A DNA stretch of 64,000 bases from Amycolatopsis sp. NBRC 101858 (GTDB taxonomy: Bacteria > Actinomycetota > Actinomycetes > Mycobacteriales > Pseudonocardiaceae): assembly GCF_030269325.1 (NCBI RefSeq), contig NZ_BSTD01000001.1:1814681-1878680 (forward strand), given 5' to 3'. Each line of letters opens with the position of its first letter. Position 1 is the first letter of the stretch. This document shows, piece after piece, positions 1-9,497 of the stretch. A program made the position numbers and the translations under genes. A model generated the notes under the pieces. It did no database searches. It was not told the origin of the DNA and was given only the letters and a program-made list of their open reading frames with translations.

Positions 1-258
1 GCGGCCGTGACGGCCGGCGATTCGCCCACGTCGGAGGCCGGGCAAACGCTTGCGGCCGAGATCGCCGCGGCGACGGCCCGCCCGGACCAGGACCCGGCAT
101 CGGCAGAGTTCCGCACGGAGATGGCGGACCGGTTCGCCACGAGCGGCGACCCGCGGGCCGAGCGCTACTGGCAGCTGCTGGCGACCATCAACGGCTGGCC
201 CCCGGTCCCGACGGCCCAGCCCGCGGTGCGGTTCATGATCGCGGCTCTGCGCGGCTGA
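1..258 (+). CDS. 3' end of an unrecognised protein
   Basis: The frame is open from the left edge to a TGA at 256-258, so only the C-terminal 85 residues are visible and the true start lies outside the window. The visible part is Ala-rich and then contains a region with RAERYWQLLATINGWPP, which looks like a folded helical C-terminal domain. I do not recognise the family with confidence. A regulator C-terminus is one possibility but nothing visible proves it. It converges on the folate operon, and a hairpin separates the two. Confidence 0.5.
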   Translation, partial: AAVTAGDSPTSEAGQTLAAEIAAATARPDQDPASAEFRTEMADRFATSGDPRAERYWQLLATINGWPPVPTAQPAVRFMIAALRG

Positions 259-263
259 CCCGG

Positions 264-300
264 TCCGATCGCCGACCTGCGAGCGCAACTCGGCGATCGG
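264..300. terminator. Hairpin between convergent genes
   Basis: CCGATCGCCGA (264-274) pairs with TCGGCGATCGG (290-300), giving an 11-bp stem and a 15-nt loop. It lies between the stop of the plus-strand gene and the stop of folK, so it probably terminates both. There is no clear U-run, as is common in high-GC actinomycetes. Confidence 0.5.
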
Positions 301-323
301 CGGGTGCCAGGGGCTTGACTTGC

Positions 324-815
324 TCAGCGCAGGGCAAGGTCGGTACGACGGACCGTAGCGATCTCGTCCGCCTGACGCGCCGCGAGCAGCTCCGCGATCG
401 GACCGTGCCCCGGCAGCACCGCGGCCGGCTCGATCTCCGCCCAAGGCACCAGCACGCTCGCGCGGTCAGGCGTCCCCGGGTGCGGCAGCAGCAGCTCCGG
501 ATCGGCGGACGTGACGCCGTCCACCGTGACCACGTCGACGTCCAGCGTCCGCGGGCCCCAGCGCAGCTCGCGCACCCGGCCCGCCGCCTGCTCGGCCGCC
601 TGGCCCGTGCGCAGCCACGCCCAGTGGTCGCGCGCCGGGTCGTCGACGACGCAGACCGCGTTCAGGAAGTCCGGCTGGTCCTCGACGCCCCACGCCTTGG
701 TCTCGTACACGCTCGACACCGCGACCAGCGCGGGCCGGACGGCGTCCAGCGCCAGCTTCAGGAAGCCGAGCCGGTCGCCGAGGTTCGAGCCCAGCGACAG
801 CACCGCGCGGCTCAC
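324..815 (-). CDS. folK: HPPK (folate biosynthesis)
   Basis: 2-amino-4-hydroxy-6-hydroxymethyldihydropteridine pyrophosphokinase, 163 aa. It transfers pyrophosphate from ATP to the pterin made by FolB, giving the substrate of FolP. The N-terminus [10 protein letters not shown] and the [10 protein letters not shown] motif (HPPK signature with the metal-binding DxD) are clear. The GTG start at 815 overlaps the folB stop by 4 nt, as expected for translational coupling. A longer in-frame extension up to 1067 is a shadow of folB. It is the last gene of folE-folP-folB-folK. Confidence 0.93.
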   Translation of the reverse strand: MSRAVLSLGSNLGDRLGFLKLALDAVRPALVAVSSVYETKAWGVEDQPDFLNAVCVVDDPARDHWAWLRTGQAAEQAAGRVRELRWGPRTLDVDVVTVDGVTSADPELLLPHPGTPDRASVLVPWAEIEPAAVLPGHGPIAELLAARQADEIATVRRTDLALR

Positions 816-1171
816 CGGTCCCGCCGCACCGTCACGGCGACGTCGTCGAAGGTCAGCGGGATCGGCGCGGACGGCTTGTGCACCGTCACCTCGACCGCGC
901 CCAGCCGCTCGTCGCGCAGGACCTCGTCGGCGATCTTCCCCGCGACGCTCTCGATGAGGTCGTACGGCTCGCCCGCGACGATCCCCGCCGCCAGCTCGGC
1001 CAGCTCGCCGTAGTGCAGCGTCTTGGTCAGGTCGTCCGACGCGGCGGCGGGCCCGAGGTCCAGCCACACGGTGATGTCGACGACGAACTCCTGCCCGTCC
1101 CGCTTCTCGTGCTCGAACACGCCGTGGTGGCCGAACACCCGCAGGCCGGTCAGCGTGATCCGGTCAGACAT
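812..1171 (-). CDS. folB: Dihydroneopterin aldolase
   Basis: A 119-aa protein of normal FolB length. It cleaves 7,8-dihydroneopterin to 6-hydroxymethyl-dihydropterin and glycolaldehyde in cytoplasmic folate synthesis. Family features are [14 protein letters not shown] near the N-terminus, the central YGELAELA and the C-terminal [13 protein letters not shown]. The ATG at 1171 overlaps the 3' end of folP by 8 nt, and its stop overlaps the folK start by 4 nt, so the operon is tightly coupled. Confidence 0.95.
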   Translation of the reverse strand: MSDRITLTGLRVFGHHGVFEHEKRDGQEFVVDITVWLDLGPAAASDDLTKTLHYGELAELAAGIVAGEPYDLIESVAGKIADEVLRDERLGAVEVTVHKPSAPIPLTFDDVAVTVRRDR

Positions 1172-2009
1172 CCGGCGAACCCTTCCACCAAGCGGCGGCC
1201 ACGGCGACCGCGTCGAGCGAAGCCCCGACCTCGTGCACCCGCACACCCCACGCGCCGGCGGCCGCGGCGAGCGCGGAGATGGCGGCGGTGGCGTCCTCAC
1301 GGCCGTCCGGCGGCCGCGGCGTGCCGTCCTTTTCGGACAGCAGCCGGCCGAGGAACCGTTTGCGCGAGGCACCGACGAGCACCGGGAAACCCAGGGAAAG
1401 CAGCGAATCCAGCCCGCGCAGCAAGGCCCAGTCGTGCTCCGCGTCCTTCGCGAAGCCCAGCCCGGGGTCCAGCACGATCGCGCTCTCGGCAACTCCGGCG
1501 GCGAGCGCTTCGTCCACTCTGGACAGCAGCTCGGCACGAACATCGGCGACGACGTCTTCGTACTTGGCGAGGGCTTGCATGGTGCTGCTGTGCCCCCGCC
1601 AGTGCATCAGCACCCACGGCGCCCCGGACTCCGCAGCAACACGCGCCATGTCCGGATCGGCCAGCCCACCCGAGACGTCGTTGATGACCCTCGCCCCAGC
1701 ATCGAGCGCCGCGGCGGCGACGGAGGCACGCGTGGTGTCGACCGAGAGCTGAAGGCCTTCGCCGGCGAGGGTGCGGATCACGGGGATGATCCGCTGCAAC
1801 TCCGTCTCGGCGTCCACCCGGGACGCACCAGGCCGGGTCGACTCGCCACCGACGTCGATCAGGTCGGCCCCGCGCGCCCACATTGCGCGGGCGTGCTCCA
1901 GCGCCTGGTCGAGCCCGAGGTACCGGCCACCGTCCGAAAAGGAATCGGGCGTCACGTTCAGCACGCCCATCACGACGCACCGGCCCGGCGTGGGTAGCCC
2001 CACGCTCAC
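1164..2009 (-). CDS. folP: Dihydropteroate synthase
   Basis: DHPS, 281 aa. It condenses 6-hydroxymethyl-dihydropterin pyrophosphate with p-aminobenzoate and is the sulfonamide target. The TIM-barrel signatures are present: [34 protein letters not shown], the DPGLGF pterin-pocket segment and [10 protein letters not shown]. Length and motif order are normal, and no resistance-type insertion is visible. The start overlaps the folE stop by 4 nt. Confidence 0.96.
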   Translation of the reverse strand: MSVGLPTPGRCVVMGVLNVTPDSFSDGGRYLGLDQALEHARAMWARGADLIDVGGESTRPGASRVDAETELQRIIPVIRTLAGEGLQLSVDTTRASVAAAALDAGARVINDVSGGLADPDMARVAAESGAPWVLMHWRGHSSTMQALAKYEDVVADVRAELLSRVDEALAAGVAESAIVLDPGLGFAKDAEHDWALLRGLDSLLSLGFPVLVGASRKRFLGRLLSEKDGTPRPPDGREDATAAISALAAAAGAWGVRVHEVGASLDAVAVAAAWWKGSPDV

Positions 2010-2611
2010 CGGCGCGCCCTGATCAGGTCGAGAGCCTCCGCCCGGGAGGAGGCGGAGTTCTTCAGCTGACCCCGCACGGCGGAGGTGGTCGTGCGGGCAC
2101 CGGGCTTCCGGATGCCGCGCATGGCCATGCAGAGGTGTTCGGCCTCGATCACGACGATGACGCCGCGCGGTTCGAGCTTCCGCACGATGGCGTCGGCGAC
2201 CTGGGAGGTCAGGCGTTCTTGGACCTGGGGCCGCTTGGCGTAGAGGTCGACGAGCCGGGCGAGCTTGGAGAGCCCGGTGACCTTCCCGGCGGCGTTCGGG
2301 ATGTACCCGACGTGCGCGACACCGTGGAACGGGACCAGGTGGTGTTCACACTGGCTGAACATCGGGATGTCCGTGACCAGCACCAGTTCTTCGTGGGACT
2401 CGTCGAAGGTGCGGTCCAGCACCGAGTCCGGCTCGGTGTACAAGCCGGCGAACATCTCGTGGTACGCGCGGGCCACCCGGGCGGGGGTCTCCTTGAGACC
2501 GTCCCGCTCCGGGTCTTCGCCGCATGCCAGGAGGAGCTCGCGGATCGCCTTCTCCGCCCGGTCCTGGTCGAAGACCGGGCGGTCGGCGTCACTGGGACTT
2601 GTCTGGTCCAT
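2006..2611 (-). CDS. folE: GTP cyclohydrolase I
   Basis: A 201-aa type IA GTP cyclohydrolase. It opens the GTP imidazole ring to give dihydroneopterin triphosphate, the first step of folate synthesis. Motifs include [14 protein letters not shown] (zinc Cys and His), [19 protein letters not shown] and the second Cys in [10 protein letters not shown]. The ATG at 2611 lies inside the last 23 nt of ftsH, so folE is read from the ftsH transcript. The longer open frame upstream is a shadow of the ftsH tail. Confidence 0.96.
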   Translation of the reverse strand: MDQTSPSDADRPVFDQDRAEKAIRELLLACGEDPERDGLKETPARVARAYHEMFAGLYTEPDSVLDRTFDESHEELVLVTDIPMFSQCEHHLVPFHGVAHVGYIPNAAGKVTGLSKLARLVDLYAKRPQVQERLTSQVADAIVRKLEPRGVIVVIEAEHLCMAMRGIRKPGARTTTSAVRGQLKNSASSRAEALDLIRARR

Positions 2612-5003
2612 CCGCGTCACGACGCTCCCCCTCGCTCTGCTGCTGGTTGCCCGCCTGGTCGGCGAACCAGCCGTGCTCGCGAGCGCGTTCTTCACCACCG
2701 GGCCGCCACGACTGGCCCGGCTGACCGCCCGGCGAGGTCGCGGGCGTCCAGCCCGGAGGGGCACCGTAGTTCGGCGGGCCGCTCTGGCCCACCGGGCCAC
2801 CCGGGTACCCGCCGGCCTGCTGGTTGCCGTGGTTCTGCGGCCAGTGCGCCGTGCCGTTGGGGCCACCGTTCGCGCCGCCGTAAGGACGGCCGCCGTTCGG
2901 GTAGGCGCCCGGCTGCGGTGGGGCGTACGGGTTGGCGTTCGGGTCTGCCGGTGCCGGGTACGGCGGGCCGCCCGGGAGGTCGCCCGCGCCCTGGGCGGTG
3001 CCGACCGGGGTCGGCTCCGGCTTCAGGACCGGCTTCTCCTTCTCCGGCGGGGGCCACGGCTCGCCGCGCTCCATCGCCAGCTCGCCCGGGGTCTTGATCG
3101 GCGGCTTGTCCGACGGCGTCCGCTCACCGAACTCGTTGAACACGGTGATGTGCGGGCGCTTCTCGACCGTCGCGAAGATCCGCTCCAGGTCCTTGCGGGT
3201 CAGCGTCTCCTTCTCCAGGAGCTCGATGACCAGCTCGTCGAGCACGTCGCGGTAGGTGTTGAGCACGTGCCACGCCTCGGTGTGCGCGGTCTCGATGAGC
3301 TTGCGCACCTCCTCGTCGATCTCGTGCGCCACCTCGAGCGAGTAGTCCGCCTGACGGCCGGCCGAGCGGCCCAGGAACGGGTCGCCCTGCTCCTGGCCGT
3401 ACTTGACCGCGCCGAGCCGGGCGCTCATGCCGTACTCGGTGACCATCGCGCGGGCGATCTTCGTCGCCTGCTCGATGTCCGAGGACGCGCCGGTGGTGGG
3501 CTCGTGGAAGACGAGCTCCTCCGCCGTGCGGCCACCCATCGCGAAGACCAGCCGCCCGATCATCTCGGAGCGGGTCATCAGATCCTTGTCGTCCTCCGGG
3601 ACGAGCAGCGCGTGCCCGCCCGTCCGGCCGCGCGGCAGGATCGTCAGCTTGTAGACCGGCTCGATGTCCGGCATCGCCCACGCGGCGAGCGCGTGCCCGC
3701 CCTCGTGGTAGGCCGTGATCTTCTTCTCCTTCTCGGAGATGATCCGGCTCTTGCGGGCGGGGCCGCCGACGACGCGGTCGACCGACTCCTCCAGCTCGAC
3801 GTCGCCGATCACGTGCCCGTTCTTGCGGGCGGTGAGCAGCGCGGCCTCGTTGAGCACGTTCGCCAGGTCGGCGCCGGACATGCCGACGGTCCGCTTGGCC
3901 AGGCTGGTGAGGTCGGTGCCCTGGGCGATCGGCTTGCCCTTGGCGTGCACCTCGAGGATCGCCTTGCGGCCGCGCAGGTCGGGCGCGGACACCGGGATCT
4001 GCCGGTCGAACCGGCCGGGGCGCAGCAGCGCCGGGTCCAGGATGTCGGGCCGGTTGGTGGCCGCGATCAGGATGATGCCGCCGCGGGCGTCGAAGCCGTC
4101 CATCTCGACGAGCAGCTGGTTCAGCGTCTGCTCGCGCTCGTCGTGGCCGCCGCCGAGGCCGGCGCCGCGCTGGCGGCCGACCGCGTCGATCTCGTCGACG
4201 AAGATGATGCACGGCGCGTTCTGCTTGGCCTGTTCGAACAGGTCACGCACACGGGACGCACCGACACCGACGAACATCTCGACAAAGTCCGAGCCGGAGA
4301 TCGTGTAGAACGGCACGCCCGCCTCGCCGGCGACGGCTCGCGCGAGCAGCGTCTTACCGGTACCGGGCGGCCCGTAGAGCAGGACGCCCTTCGGGATCTT
4401 CGCCCCGAGTGCCTGGTAGCGCGCCGGGTTCTGCAGGAAGTCCTTGATCTCGTACAGCTCTTCGACGGCCTCGTCGGCACCCGCGACGTCCCCGAAGGTC
4501 GTCTTGGGCATGTCCTTGTTCAGCTGCTTGGCCTTGGACTTGCCGAAGTTGAGGACGCGGTTGCCGCCGCCCTGGGCGTTGTTCATCATCCACATCAGCA
4601 GGCCCAGCACGAGGGCGAGCGGGATCGCGAAGATGAGGATCTGCGTCAGCACGCCCTGCTGGGTGACCTTGGTGGTGAACTTGATCGGCTGGCCGCCGGT
4701 CTTGGCCGCGGTCAGCGAGTCGTAGATCGGGCGGGTGGCATCCGCCGGATACTGCGAAATGATCTGGGTGACCTGCTGGCCGTCCACGTCGATGGGCTTG
4801 GCCAGCAGCAGTTTGAGCTGCTGTTCCTTGTCCTCGATGCTGGCTTCCTTGACGTTGTTCGAGGAGATCTGGGAGTTCGCCACCGAGATGGGTGCCTGGG
4901 TGTACCCACGATCACTGTCGAAGATCGTGTTGTACGCGAACAACGCCAGCAACCCCGCGACGATCCACAGCAGTGGGTTCCTGAGCACGCTCTTCCGGTT
5001 CAT
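2589..5003 (-). CDS. ftsH: ATP-dependent zinc metalloprotease FtsH
   Basis: An 804-aa membrane-anchored AAA+ protease that degrades misfolded and regulatory membrane proteins. TM1 is about residues 11-27 and TM2 about 121-140, with an external domain between. Walker A GPPGTGKT is at 211-218, Walker B IIFVDEID at 266-273, the second region of homology near 315-335, and the zinc site HEGGH at 433-437. The tail from about 640 is Pro/Gly-rich, as in actinomycete FtsH, and longer than in E. coli. It heads the folate operon. Confidence 0.96.
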   Translation of the reverse strand: MNRKSVLRNPLLWIVAGLLALFAYNTIFDSDRGYTQAPISVANSQISSNNVKEASIEDKEQQLKLLLAKPIDVDGQQVTQIISQYPADATRPIYDSLTAAKTGGQPIKFTTKVTQQGVLTQILIFAIPLALVLGLLMWMMNNAQGGGNRVLNFGKSKAKQLNKDMPKTTFGDVAGADEAVEELYEIKDFLQNPARYQALGAKIPKGVLLYGPPGTGKTLLARAVAGEAGVPFYTISGSDFVEMFVGVGASRVRDLFEQAKQNAPCIIFVDEIDAVGRQRGAGLGGGHDEREQTLNQLLVEMDGFDARGGIILIAATNRPDILDPALLRPGRFDRQIPVSAPDLRGRKAILEVHAKGKPIAQGTDLTSLAKRTVGMSGADLANVLNEAALLTARKNGHVIGDVELEESVDRVVGGPARKSRIISEKEKKITAYHEGGHALAAWAMPDIEPVYKLTILPRGRTGGHALLVPEDDKDLMTRSEMIGRLVFAMGGRTAEELVFHEPTTGASSDIEQATKIARAMVTEYGMSARLGAVKYGQEQGDPFLGRSAGRQADYSLEVAHEIDEEVRKLIETAHTEAWHVLNTYRDVLDELVIELLEKETLTRKDLERIFATVEKRPHITVFNEFGERTPSDKPPIKTPGELAMERGEPWPPPEKEKPVLKPEPTPVGTAQGAGDLPGGPPYPAPADPNANPYAPPQPGAYPNGGRPYGGANGGPNGTAHWPQNHGNQQAGGYPGGPVGQSGPPNYGAPPGWTPATSPGGQPGQSWRPGGEERAREHGWFADQAGNQQQSEGERRDADGPDKSQ

Positions 5004-5205
5004 ACGACTCGGCCCTGGTGGCCTCGACCCTCCCTGGTTGGGCGGCTCCTGTGATACCCGCCATCACGATCTTGACAACCCGTGGTGCCTGGACACCCGT
5101 CCCATCAGGGTACCGTCCGCTGCCGCGTTCATCCCCTGTGAGCCTCTCGCAGGTCAACGGGCGATACCGCGCCCGGGTTCCCGCACGGCGTCCACGGTGG
5201 TCACG

Positions 5206-6021
5206 CTATCGCGTGCCGTCGGACACACTGTTCACCATCTCGCCCAGCCGGGTCCGCAACGTGGCCGGGTCGGCGGGGGCGACCGTGACCCACTCACGAC
5301 CGTCCGTACCTGCGCGGGAGAGGCTGAGGTAGCGCCCGGTGGCGGTGTCGAACCAGGCCAGCACCCGGGACCGCTGCTTGGCCCCGACCTGCGAACGGCT
5401 GTTCGCTGCCAGCTGACCGCCGCGCTGCCGCGGCTGCCCGGAGATGCGGCCGTACGCCTCCCGCGGGTCGGCCGTGACGCGCTCGCTCAGCGGCGTCCGA
5501 CGCGCCTTCCCGCGCTCTTCAGCCGGGTTCGACGGCAGGGACACGGGCACCCGGATCGGCGCGGTCCGCAGGGCGTCGTCCAGCGGGAGTGTGACCGACG
5601 CCTCGCTGCCGCGCGGCCCGGCCGGCAGCATCCCGACGACGGCGGAGACCAGGCCGTCCGGCGGGACGTCCCGCAGCCAGATGCCGTCGGCGTCCTGCAC
5701 CGCGAGGACGCCCTTGGTGTCGTCGGCCGCCGCGAGGACGCCGACCGTGGGCGCCTCGAACTGCGGGATGTGCAGGGCGTCGATGGTCAGCGGAGCGAAG
5801 GCCAGCAGCTGCAGCGCGTCCTCGATCGGCGGCGCGAGCCTGCCGCGCGGTTCGCGGATGCCGCGTGCCTTGAGCTCGGCGTCGACGCGGTGGCGCAGCG
5901 AGACGCGCTCGTCTTCGGTCGCGCCGTGCGATCTGACCAGCAACGGGTACGGCAGCTCGCCGACCTGCGCCGACTCCCAGAGGAAGTCGAACGCCAGCGG
6001 CGAGAAGAACTCTTGCATCAC
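5206..6021 (-). CDS. EspG-family ESX secretion chaperone
   Basis: A 271-aa cytosolic protein of the EspG family, which binds PPE-type substrates of type VII secretion. It begins FDFLWESAQVGELPYPL. The C-terminal part has RQRGGQLAANSR, a DTATGRYL stretch and WVTVAPAD followed by LRTRLGEMV, all shared with its neighbour at 6145-6930. The two are tandem duplicates and lie downstream of the PPE-like gene on the same strand, so they probably serve it. The ATG at 6021 is chosen from the alignment with the paralog. Confidence 0.85.
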   Translation of the reverse strand: MMQEFFSPLAFDFLWESAQVGELPYPLLVRSHGATEDERVSLRHRVDAELKARGIREPRGRLAPPIEDALQLLAFAPLTIDALHIPQFEAPTVGVLAAADDTKGVLAVQDADGIWLRDVPPDGLVSAVVGMLPAGPRGSEASVTLPLDDALRTAPIRVPVSLPSNPAEERGKARRTPLSERVTADPREAYGRISGQPRQRGGQLAANSRSQVGAKQRSRVLAWFDTATGRYLSLSRAGTDGREWVTVAPADPATLRTRLGEMVNSVSDGTR

Positions 6022-6144
6022 TACTCTCCCGGATCGGACTCTTGCTCAGCGTAGCCCGCACCACCGACAAGAAGTGATCATCGGCCGGGCACGCTCGGAG
6101 AAACCGGAGCCCGATCTTGGCAGAGACCGCGTGGGGCCGCGGTG

Positions 6145-6930
6145 TCAGACCGTGCTGGTCGTCGCCGCTCCCGCGAGCATCTCGCCGAGGCGGTGGCGCA
6201 GCGTTGCCGCGTCGGCCGGGGCGATCGTGATCCAGTCCCGGCCGTCGCGGCCGCGAGAGGCCTGGGTGAAGTAGCGGCCCGTCTCCGTGTCGAACCAGCT
6301 CAGGACCGGGGTCCGGGTGCGGCCGCCCATGCGCGAACGCGCGTTGGCCGCGATCTGGCCGCCGCGCAGCCGCGGCTGGGCGTGCAGCTTCGCCAGTGCC
6401 TTGCGGTCTTCGTCGGCCGAAGCGCGCTCGTCGCCGTTGCCGCGGCGGGACAGGAAGTCGACGCCGTGGGCGCCGACCAGCTGCTCCAGCGGGACCGTGA
6501 CCGACTTCTCCGTGCCGCGCGGGGCACCCGGGAGCAACGAGACGATCGCGCTCGCCAGCCCGTCCACCGGGCACGGCTGCAGGTGGAGGCCCCGCGTGTC
6601 CTGCACCGCCAGCAGCCCCTGCGCGCCCAGCACGCCGGCGATCGCCAGCAGCGGCTCGGCGTCCGGGGCGATCAGCTGGACCGCGTCCAGGCTCAGCTCA
6701 GCCTGCGCCAGCACGCCGAAGTAGTCCTCGACGTGCGGCTCCGGCCGGCCGCGGCCGTCGGCCAGCCCGCGTGCGGTCAGCCCTTCCAGCGTGCGCCGGC
6801 GCAGGAGCGACCGCTCGTCCACGGTCTCGCCGTGCGAACGGATGCGCAGCGGGTACGGCAGCTCGCCCAGCCCGGCGGACTCCCACAGGAAGTCCACCTC
6901 GACCGGGGTGAGCAGCTCAGCGTTCGGCAT
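6145..6930 (-). CDS. EspG-family ESX secretion chaperone, second copy
   Basis: A 261-aa paralog of the gene at 5206. It shares VDFLWESAGLGELPYPL at the N-terminus and RLRGGQIAANAR, DTETGRYF, WITIAPAD and LRHRLGEML at the C-terminus. EspG proteins keep PE-PPE pairs soluble before export through ESX channels. No ESX core components (EccC, EccB) are visible nearby, so this is an isolated substrate-chaperone island. A strong hairpin separates it from the PPE-like gene upstream. Confidence 0.87.
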   Translation of the reverse strand: MPNAELLTPVEVDFLWESAGLGELPYPLRIRSHGETVDERSLLRRRTLEGLTARGLADGRGRPEPHVEDYFGVLAQAELSLDAVQLIAPDAEPLLAIAGVLGAQGLLAVQDTRGLHLQPCPVDGLASAIVSLLPGAPRGTEKSVTVPLEQLVGAHGVDFLSRRGNGDERASADEDRKALAKLHAQPRLRGGQIAANARSRMGGRTRTPVLSWFDTETGRYFTQASRGRDGRDWITIAPADAATLRHRLGEMLAGAATTSTV

Positions 6931-6951
6931 CGAGCCACCCCCAAGAGAAAC

Positions 6952-6982
6952 CGGCCGGGCACGCGGTCCGCGTGCCCGGCCG
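6952..6982 (-). terminator. Hairpin after the PPE-like gene
   Basis: CGGCCGGGCACGCGG and its complement form a near-perfect stem of about 15 bp with almost no loop, followed on the minus strand by a short T-rich run. It would end or reduce transcription between the PPE-like gene and the EspG genes. Confidence 0.6.
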
Positions 6983-6988
6983 AAAGGA

Positions 6989-8410
6989 TCAGCGGTCTTC
7001 GTCGTCCTCGGACCACGCGCCGATGACCGGCGGCGGGGTCGCCTGGTTCGCGCCGAAGGCCGCGTCCGGGTCCGCCTCGATGAGGAACGACGCGTGCGTG
7101 TGCTCCTCGTCCTGCTCGCCCTGAGCGCCGTGCGGGGCCATGCCGCCCATGCCGCCGGGGTTCATCGGCGGCGGGGTCTGCCCGCCGATGGTGCCCGCCG
7201 AAGAGACGAGGCCCTGCTGCGGAGCCTGGGCCGACGCGGCGCTCTGCCCCTGGCCTTCGGCCGAGGCGAGCGACGTCTCGTTCTCCGACTTCGCGCCGGA
7301 GCGGTTGCCCTTGCCCAGCGCACGGGAAGCCAGCGCGCCGAGACCGCCGGCGGCACCGCCGAGGCCGAGGCCCATGCCGATCTTGCTCAGCGGGTTGCTG
7401 CCACCGGGCTGCCCGGCGCCGGAGCCGACGTGGCCCGCACCGGTGCTCGTGCCCGTGCCCGTTCCCGCACCCGGGCCCGTGACGGAGCCGTCGGCACCGC
7501 CGCTGCCGAACGCTGCCGCGTCGTGGCCGAAGCCGCCGGCGCCGTGGACGCCGTTCGGGCCGACGACCCCCGCCTGCTGCGCGTCGAACGCGCCGCCGTG
7601 GCCGCCGAAGCCCGAGCCGCTCGAAGCGAACACCGCGCCGCCCGCGCCCGACAGGCCGTGGACCGGGCCGGCGCTGCCGACGCTGCTGATCCCGCCGAAC
7701 GAGATGGAGTTGTGCGAACCCGTCGGCTTCATGCCGAGCGACTCCGGGCCGAAGCTCGGGGTCGAGCCGTCGACCTCGCTCATCGCCTGGGTGTAGGCGT
7801 TGAAGAACGCGACCTGCTGCGCCTTGACGTCGTTGGCCGCGTCGGCCTGCGCCTTCTGGTCGGCGATCAGCGCCGCCGGACCGCCGGCCAGCGCGGCCGC
7901 CATGGCCTGCTTGGGGTCGTAGTCCTTGGGGGCCGGCATCTTCTTGACCTCGGCGGCCGCCGCGGCCTGCCGGGCGAGCCGGTCGGACATCGTGTGCGCG
8001 GCGTCGGACGCCTGCGAGCCCGAGTTGGCGATGGCCACCAGCGCGCCCTGCGCGCCCGCGGCACCCCGGCCGATCCAGGCGTTGCCCAGTTCGGAGATCG
8101 CGTTGTACAGGTGGTCGGAGGCCTGCTTCAGCTCGGTGCCGTGGTGCGACCAGGCGTGCCCGGTCGCCTCGGCCGTGCCGGGGTCGTTGTTGTTGACCGC
8201 GCCTTCGTACAGCTGCTGGCTGGCCTGCGCGTTCCAGTTCGGCGGGTTCGCGATCGCGCGGTCGCTGCCCATGTCGAAGCCGCCGGCGCTGCCGCGGGCG
8301 TTGTCGACGATGTTCTGCGACGACGAGTTCTCGCCGAGCGGGACGAGCGAGCCCGGGTCGGTGGCGCCCGCAGTGGTCGTCGACGGCTGGTCGCTGTGGT
8401 TCGGAGCCAT
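6989..8410 (-). CDS. PPE-like type VII secretion protein
   Basis: A 473-aa protein. Residues of roughly 50-200 form a helical domain with NPPNWNAQASQQLYEGAV and an AWIGRGAAGAQGAL turn, matching the PPE/WXG-like helical hairpin of ESX substrates. The second half is a low-complexity Gly/Ala/Ser region (GTGTGTSTGAGH and similar), followed by an acidic C-terminus. It is predicted to be exported through an ESX system with the small protein encoded just upstream, using EspG chaperones encoded downstream. The specific function is unknown. Confidence 0.75.
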   Translation of the reverse strand: MAPNHSDQPSTTTAGATDPGSLVPLGENSSSQNIVDNARGSAGGFDMGSDRAIANPPNWNAQASQQLYEGAVNNNDPGTAEATGHAWSHHGTELKQASDHLYNAISELGNAWIGRGAAGAQGALVAIANSGSQASDAAHTMSDRLARQAAAAAEVKKMPAPKDYDPKQAMAAALAGGPAALIADQKAQADAANDVKAQQVAFFNAYTQAMSEVDGSTPSFGPESLGMKPTGSHNSISFGGISSVGSAGPVHGLSGAGGAVFASSGSGFGGHGGAFDAQQAGVVGPNGVHGAGGFGHDAAAFGSGGADGSVTGPGAGTGTGTSTGAGHVGSGAGQPGGSNPLSKIGMGLGLGGAAGGLGALASRALGKGNRSGAKSENETSLASAEGQGQSAASAQAPQQGLVSSAGTIGGQTPPPMNPGGMGGMAPHGAQGEQDEEHTHASFLIEADPDAAFGANQATPPPVIGAWSEDDEDR

Positions 8411-8432
8411 GATTTCGAGTCCCCCTCTGGGC

Positions 8433-8798
8433 TCAGGCGTTGCGGAACGGGTCGGCCGCGGCCTGGTCGATCTCGTGGTACCGGGACATCGCCGTGACGA
8501 TGCCCTCCTCGGCGGCGGTGTACTGGTCGAGCAGGTTCTGCAGCGCGGAGGCGTAGGAGTCGTTCCCGCCGTCGGCGCGCTGGACGAACTTGGCGGCCAT
8601 CGCGTTGCCGACCGGGTTGTCCCCGAGCTTCGGCGGCTGCGCGAGCGTGCCCGCGCCGCTGAGCAGGGCCTCGACCGCGTCCTTGCCGGTCCGGATCTTG
8701 TTCAGCACGGTCTGCGCGGCGTCGGGGTCGATCCCGACCTGACCCGCCGCGGCCGCGGCCTTGAAGGCGTTCGCGTCGGCAGCGCTGCTGTTCGCCAT
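8433..8798 (-). CDS. Small ESX-associated helical protein, PE-like partner
   Basis: A 121-aa helical protein without cysteines, ending in DPFRNA. The start is set at ATG 8798, preceded by GGGAGAGA as ribosome binding site; the longer frame to 8855 lacks one. It lies 22 nt upstream of the PPE-like gene in the arrangement of PE/PPE pairs, so it may form a heterodimer with it. The sequence itself is only weakly diagnostic (no obvious WXG), so the call rests on context. Confidence 0.6.
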   Translation of the reverse strand: MANSSAADANAFKAAAAAGQVGIDPDAAQTVLNKIRTGKDAVEALLSGAGTLAQPPKLGDNPVGNAMAAKFVQRADGGNDSYASALQNLLDQYTAAEEGIVTAMSRYHEIDQAAADPFRNA

Positions 8799-8942
8799 CT
8801 GAGCTCTCTCCCGTTCCCCCGACCCGGTCACCGCGGGCACGAATGGTCTTCGCATAGGTTAACGCACGTGATCAGAGCGTATGACGCAATCCGCGCCACC
8901 GGGGTTCCGCGGATCCGGTCATTGCGGTGAACGGTCGGTGAA

Positions 8943-9494
8943 CTAGGACGTGTAGACCTTCGGGTCCAGCGTCCCGATGTAGGGCAGGTCCCGGTACCGC
9001 TCGGCGTAGTCCAGGCCGTAGCCCACGACGAACTCGTTGGGGATGTCGAAGCCGATGTACTTCACCGGGACGTCCACCTTGACCGCCTCCGGCTTGCGCA
9101 GCAGCGAGACGACCTCAAGCGACGCGGGGTTGCGGCTGGCGAGGTTCTTCAGCAGCCACGAAAGCGTCAGGCCGGAGTCGACGATGTCCTCGACGATCAG
9201 CACGTCCCGGCCCGCGATGTCGCGGTCGAGGTCCTTGAGGATCCGCACGACGCCGGACGACGACGTCGAGGAGCCGTACGAGGAGACGGCCATGAATTCC
9301 AGCTGCGTCGGCAGCGGCAGCGCGCGGGCGAAGTCGGTCATGAACATGACCGCGCCCTTCAGGACACCCACCAGCAGGAGTTCACCCTGCCCGTTGGGGG
9401 GATAGTCGGCGGCGATCTGCGCCGACAGTTCCGTGATCTTGTCCTTGATCTGCTGCTCGGTGACGAGCACGGAGGCGATTTCGCCCTCGTACAC
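8943..9494 (-). CDS. hpt: Hypoxanthine phosphoribosyltransferase
   Basis: A 183-aa purine-salvage enzyme that makes IMP or GMP from hypoxanthine or guanine and PRPP. The PRPP-binding motif [13 protein letters not shown], the SSYG loop and the C-terminal [21 protein letters not shown] are all present. It follows tilS by 3 nt, the usual tilS-hpt(-ftsH) order in actinobacteria, although here ftsH lies 3.4 kb downstream with the ESX-associated genes inserted between. Confidence 0.95.
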   Translation of the reverse strand: MYEGEIASVLVTEQQIKDKITELSAQIAADYPPNGQGELLLVGVLKGAVMFMTDFARALPLPTQLEFMAVSSYGSSTSSSGVVRILKDLDRDIAGRDVLIVEDIVDSGLTLSWLLKNLASRNPASLEVVSLLRKPEAVKVDVPVKYIGFDIPNEFVVGYGLDYAERYRDLPYIGTLDPKVYTS

Positions 9495-9497
9495 GGG

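Noticed and set aside
1..258. The leading partial gene as a TipA/MerR regulator that could control the L11-paralog promoter
   Set aside because: The visible C-terminus does not match the TipAS domain and no HTH can be seen in the window.
2265..5054. A 929-codon plus-strand open frame opposite ftsH and folE
   Set aside because: Composition is typical of an antisense shadow and both real genes have full motifs.
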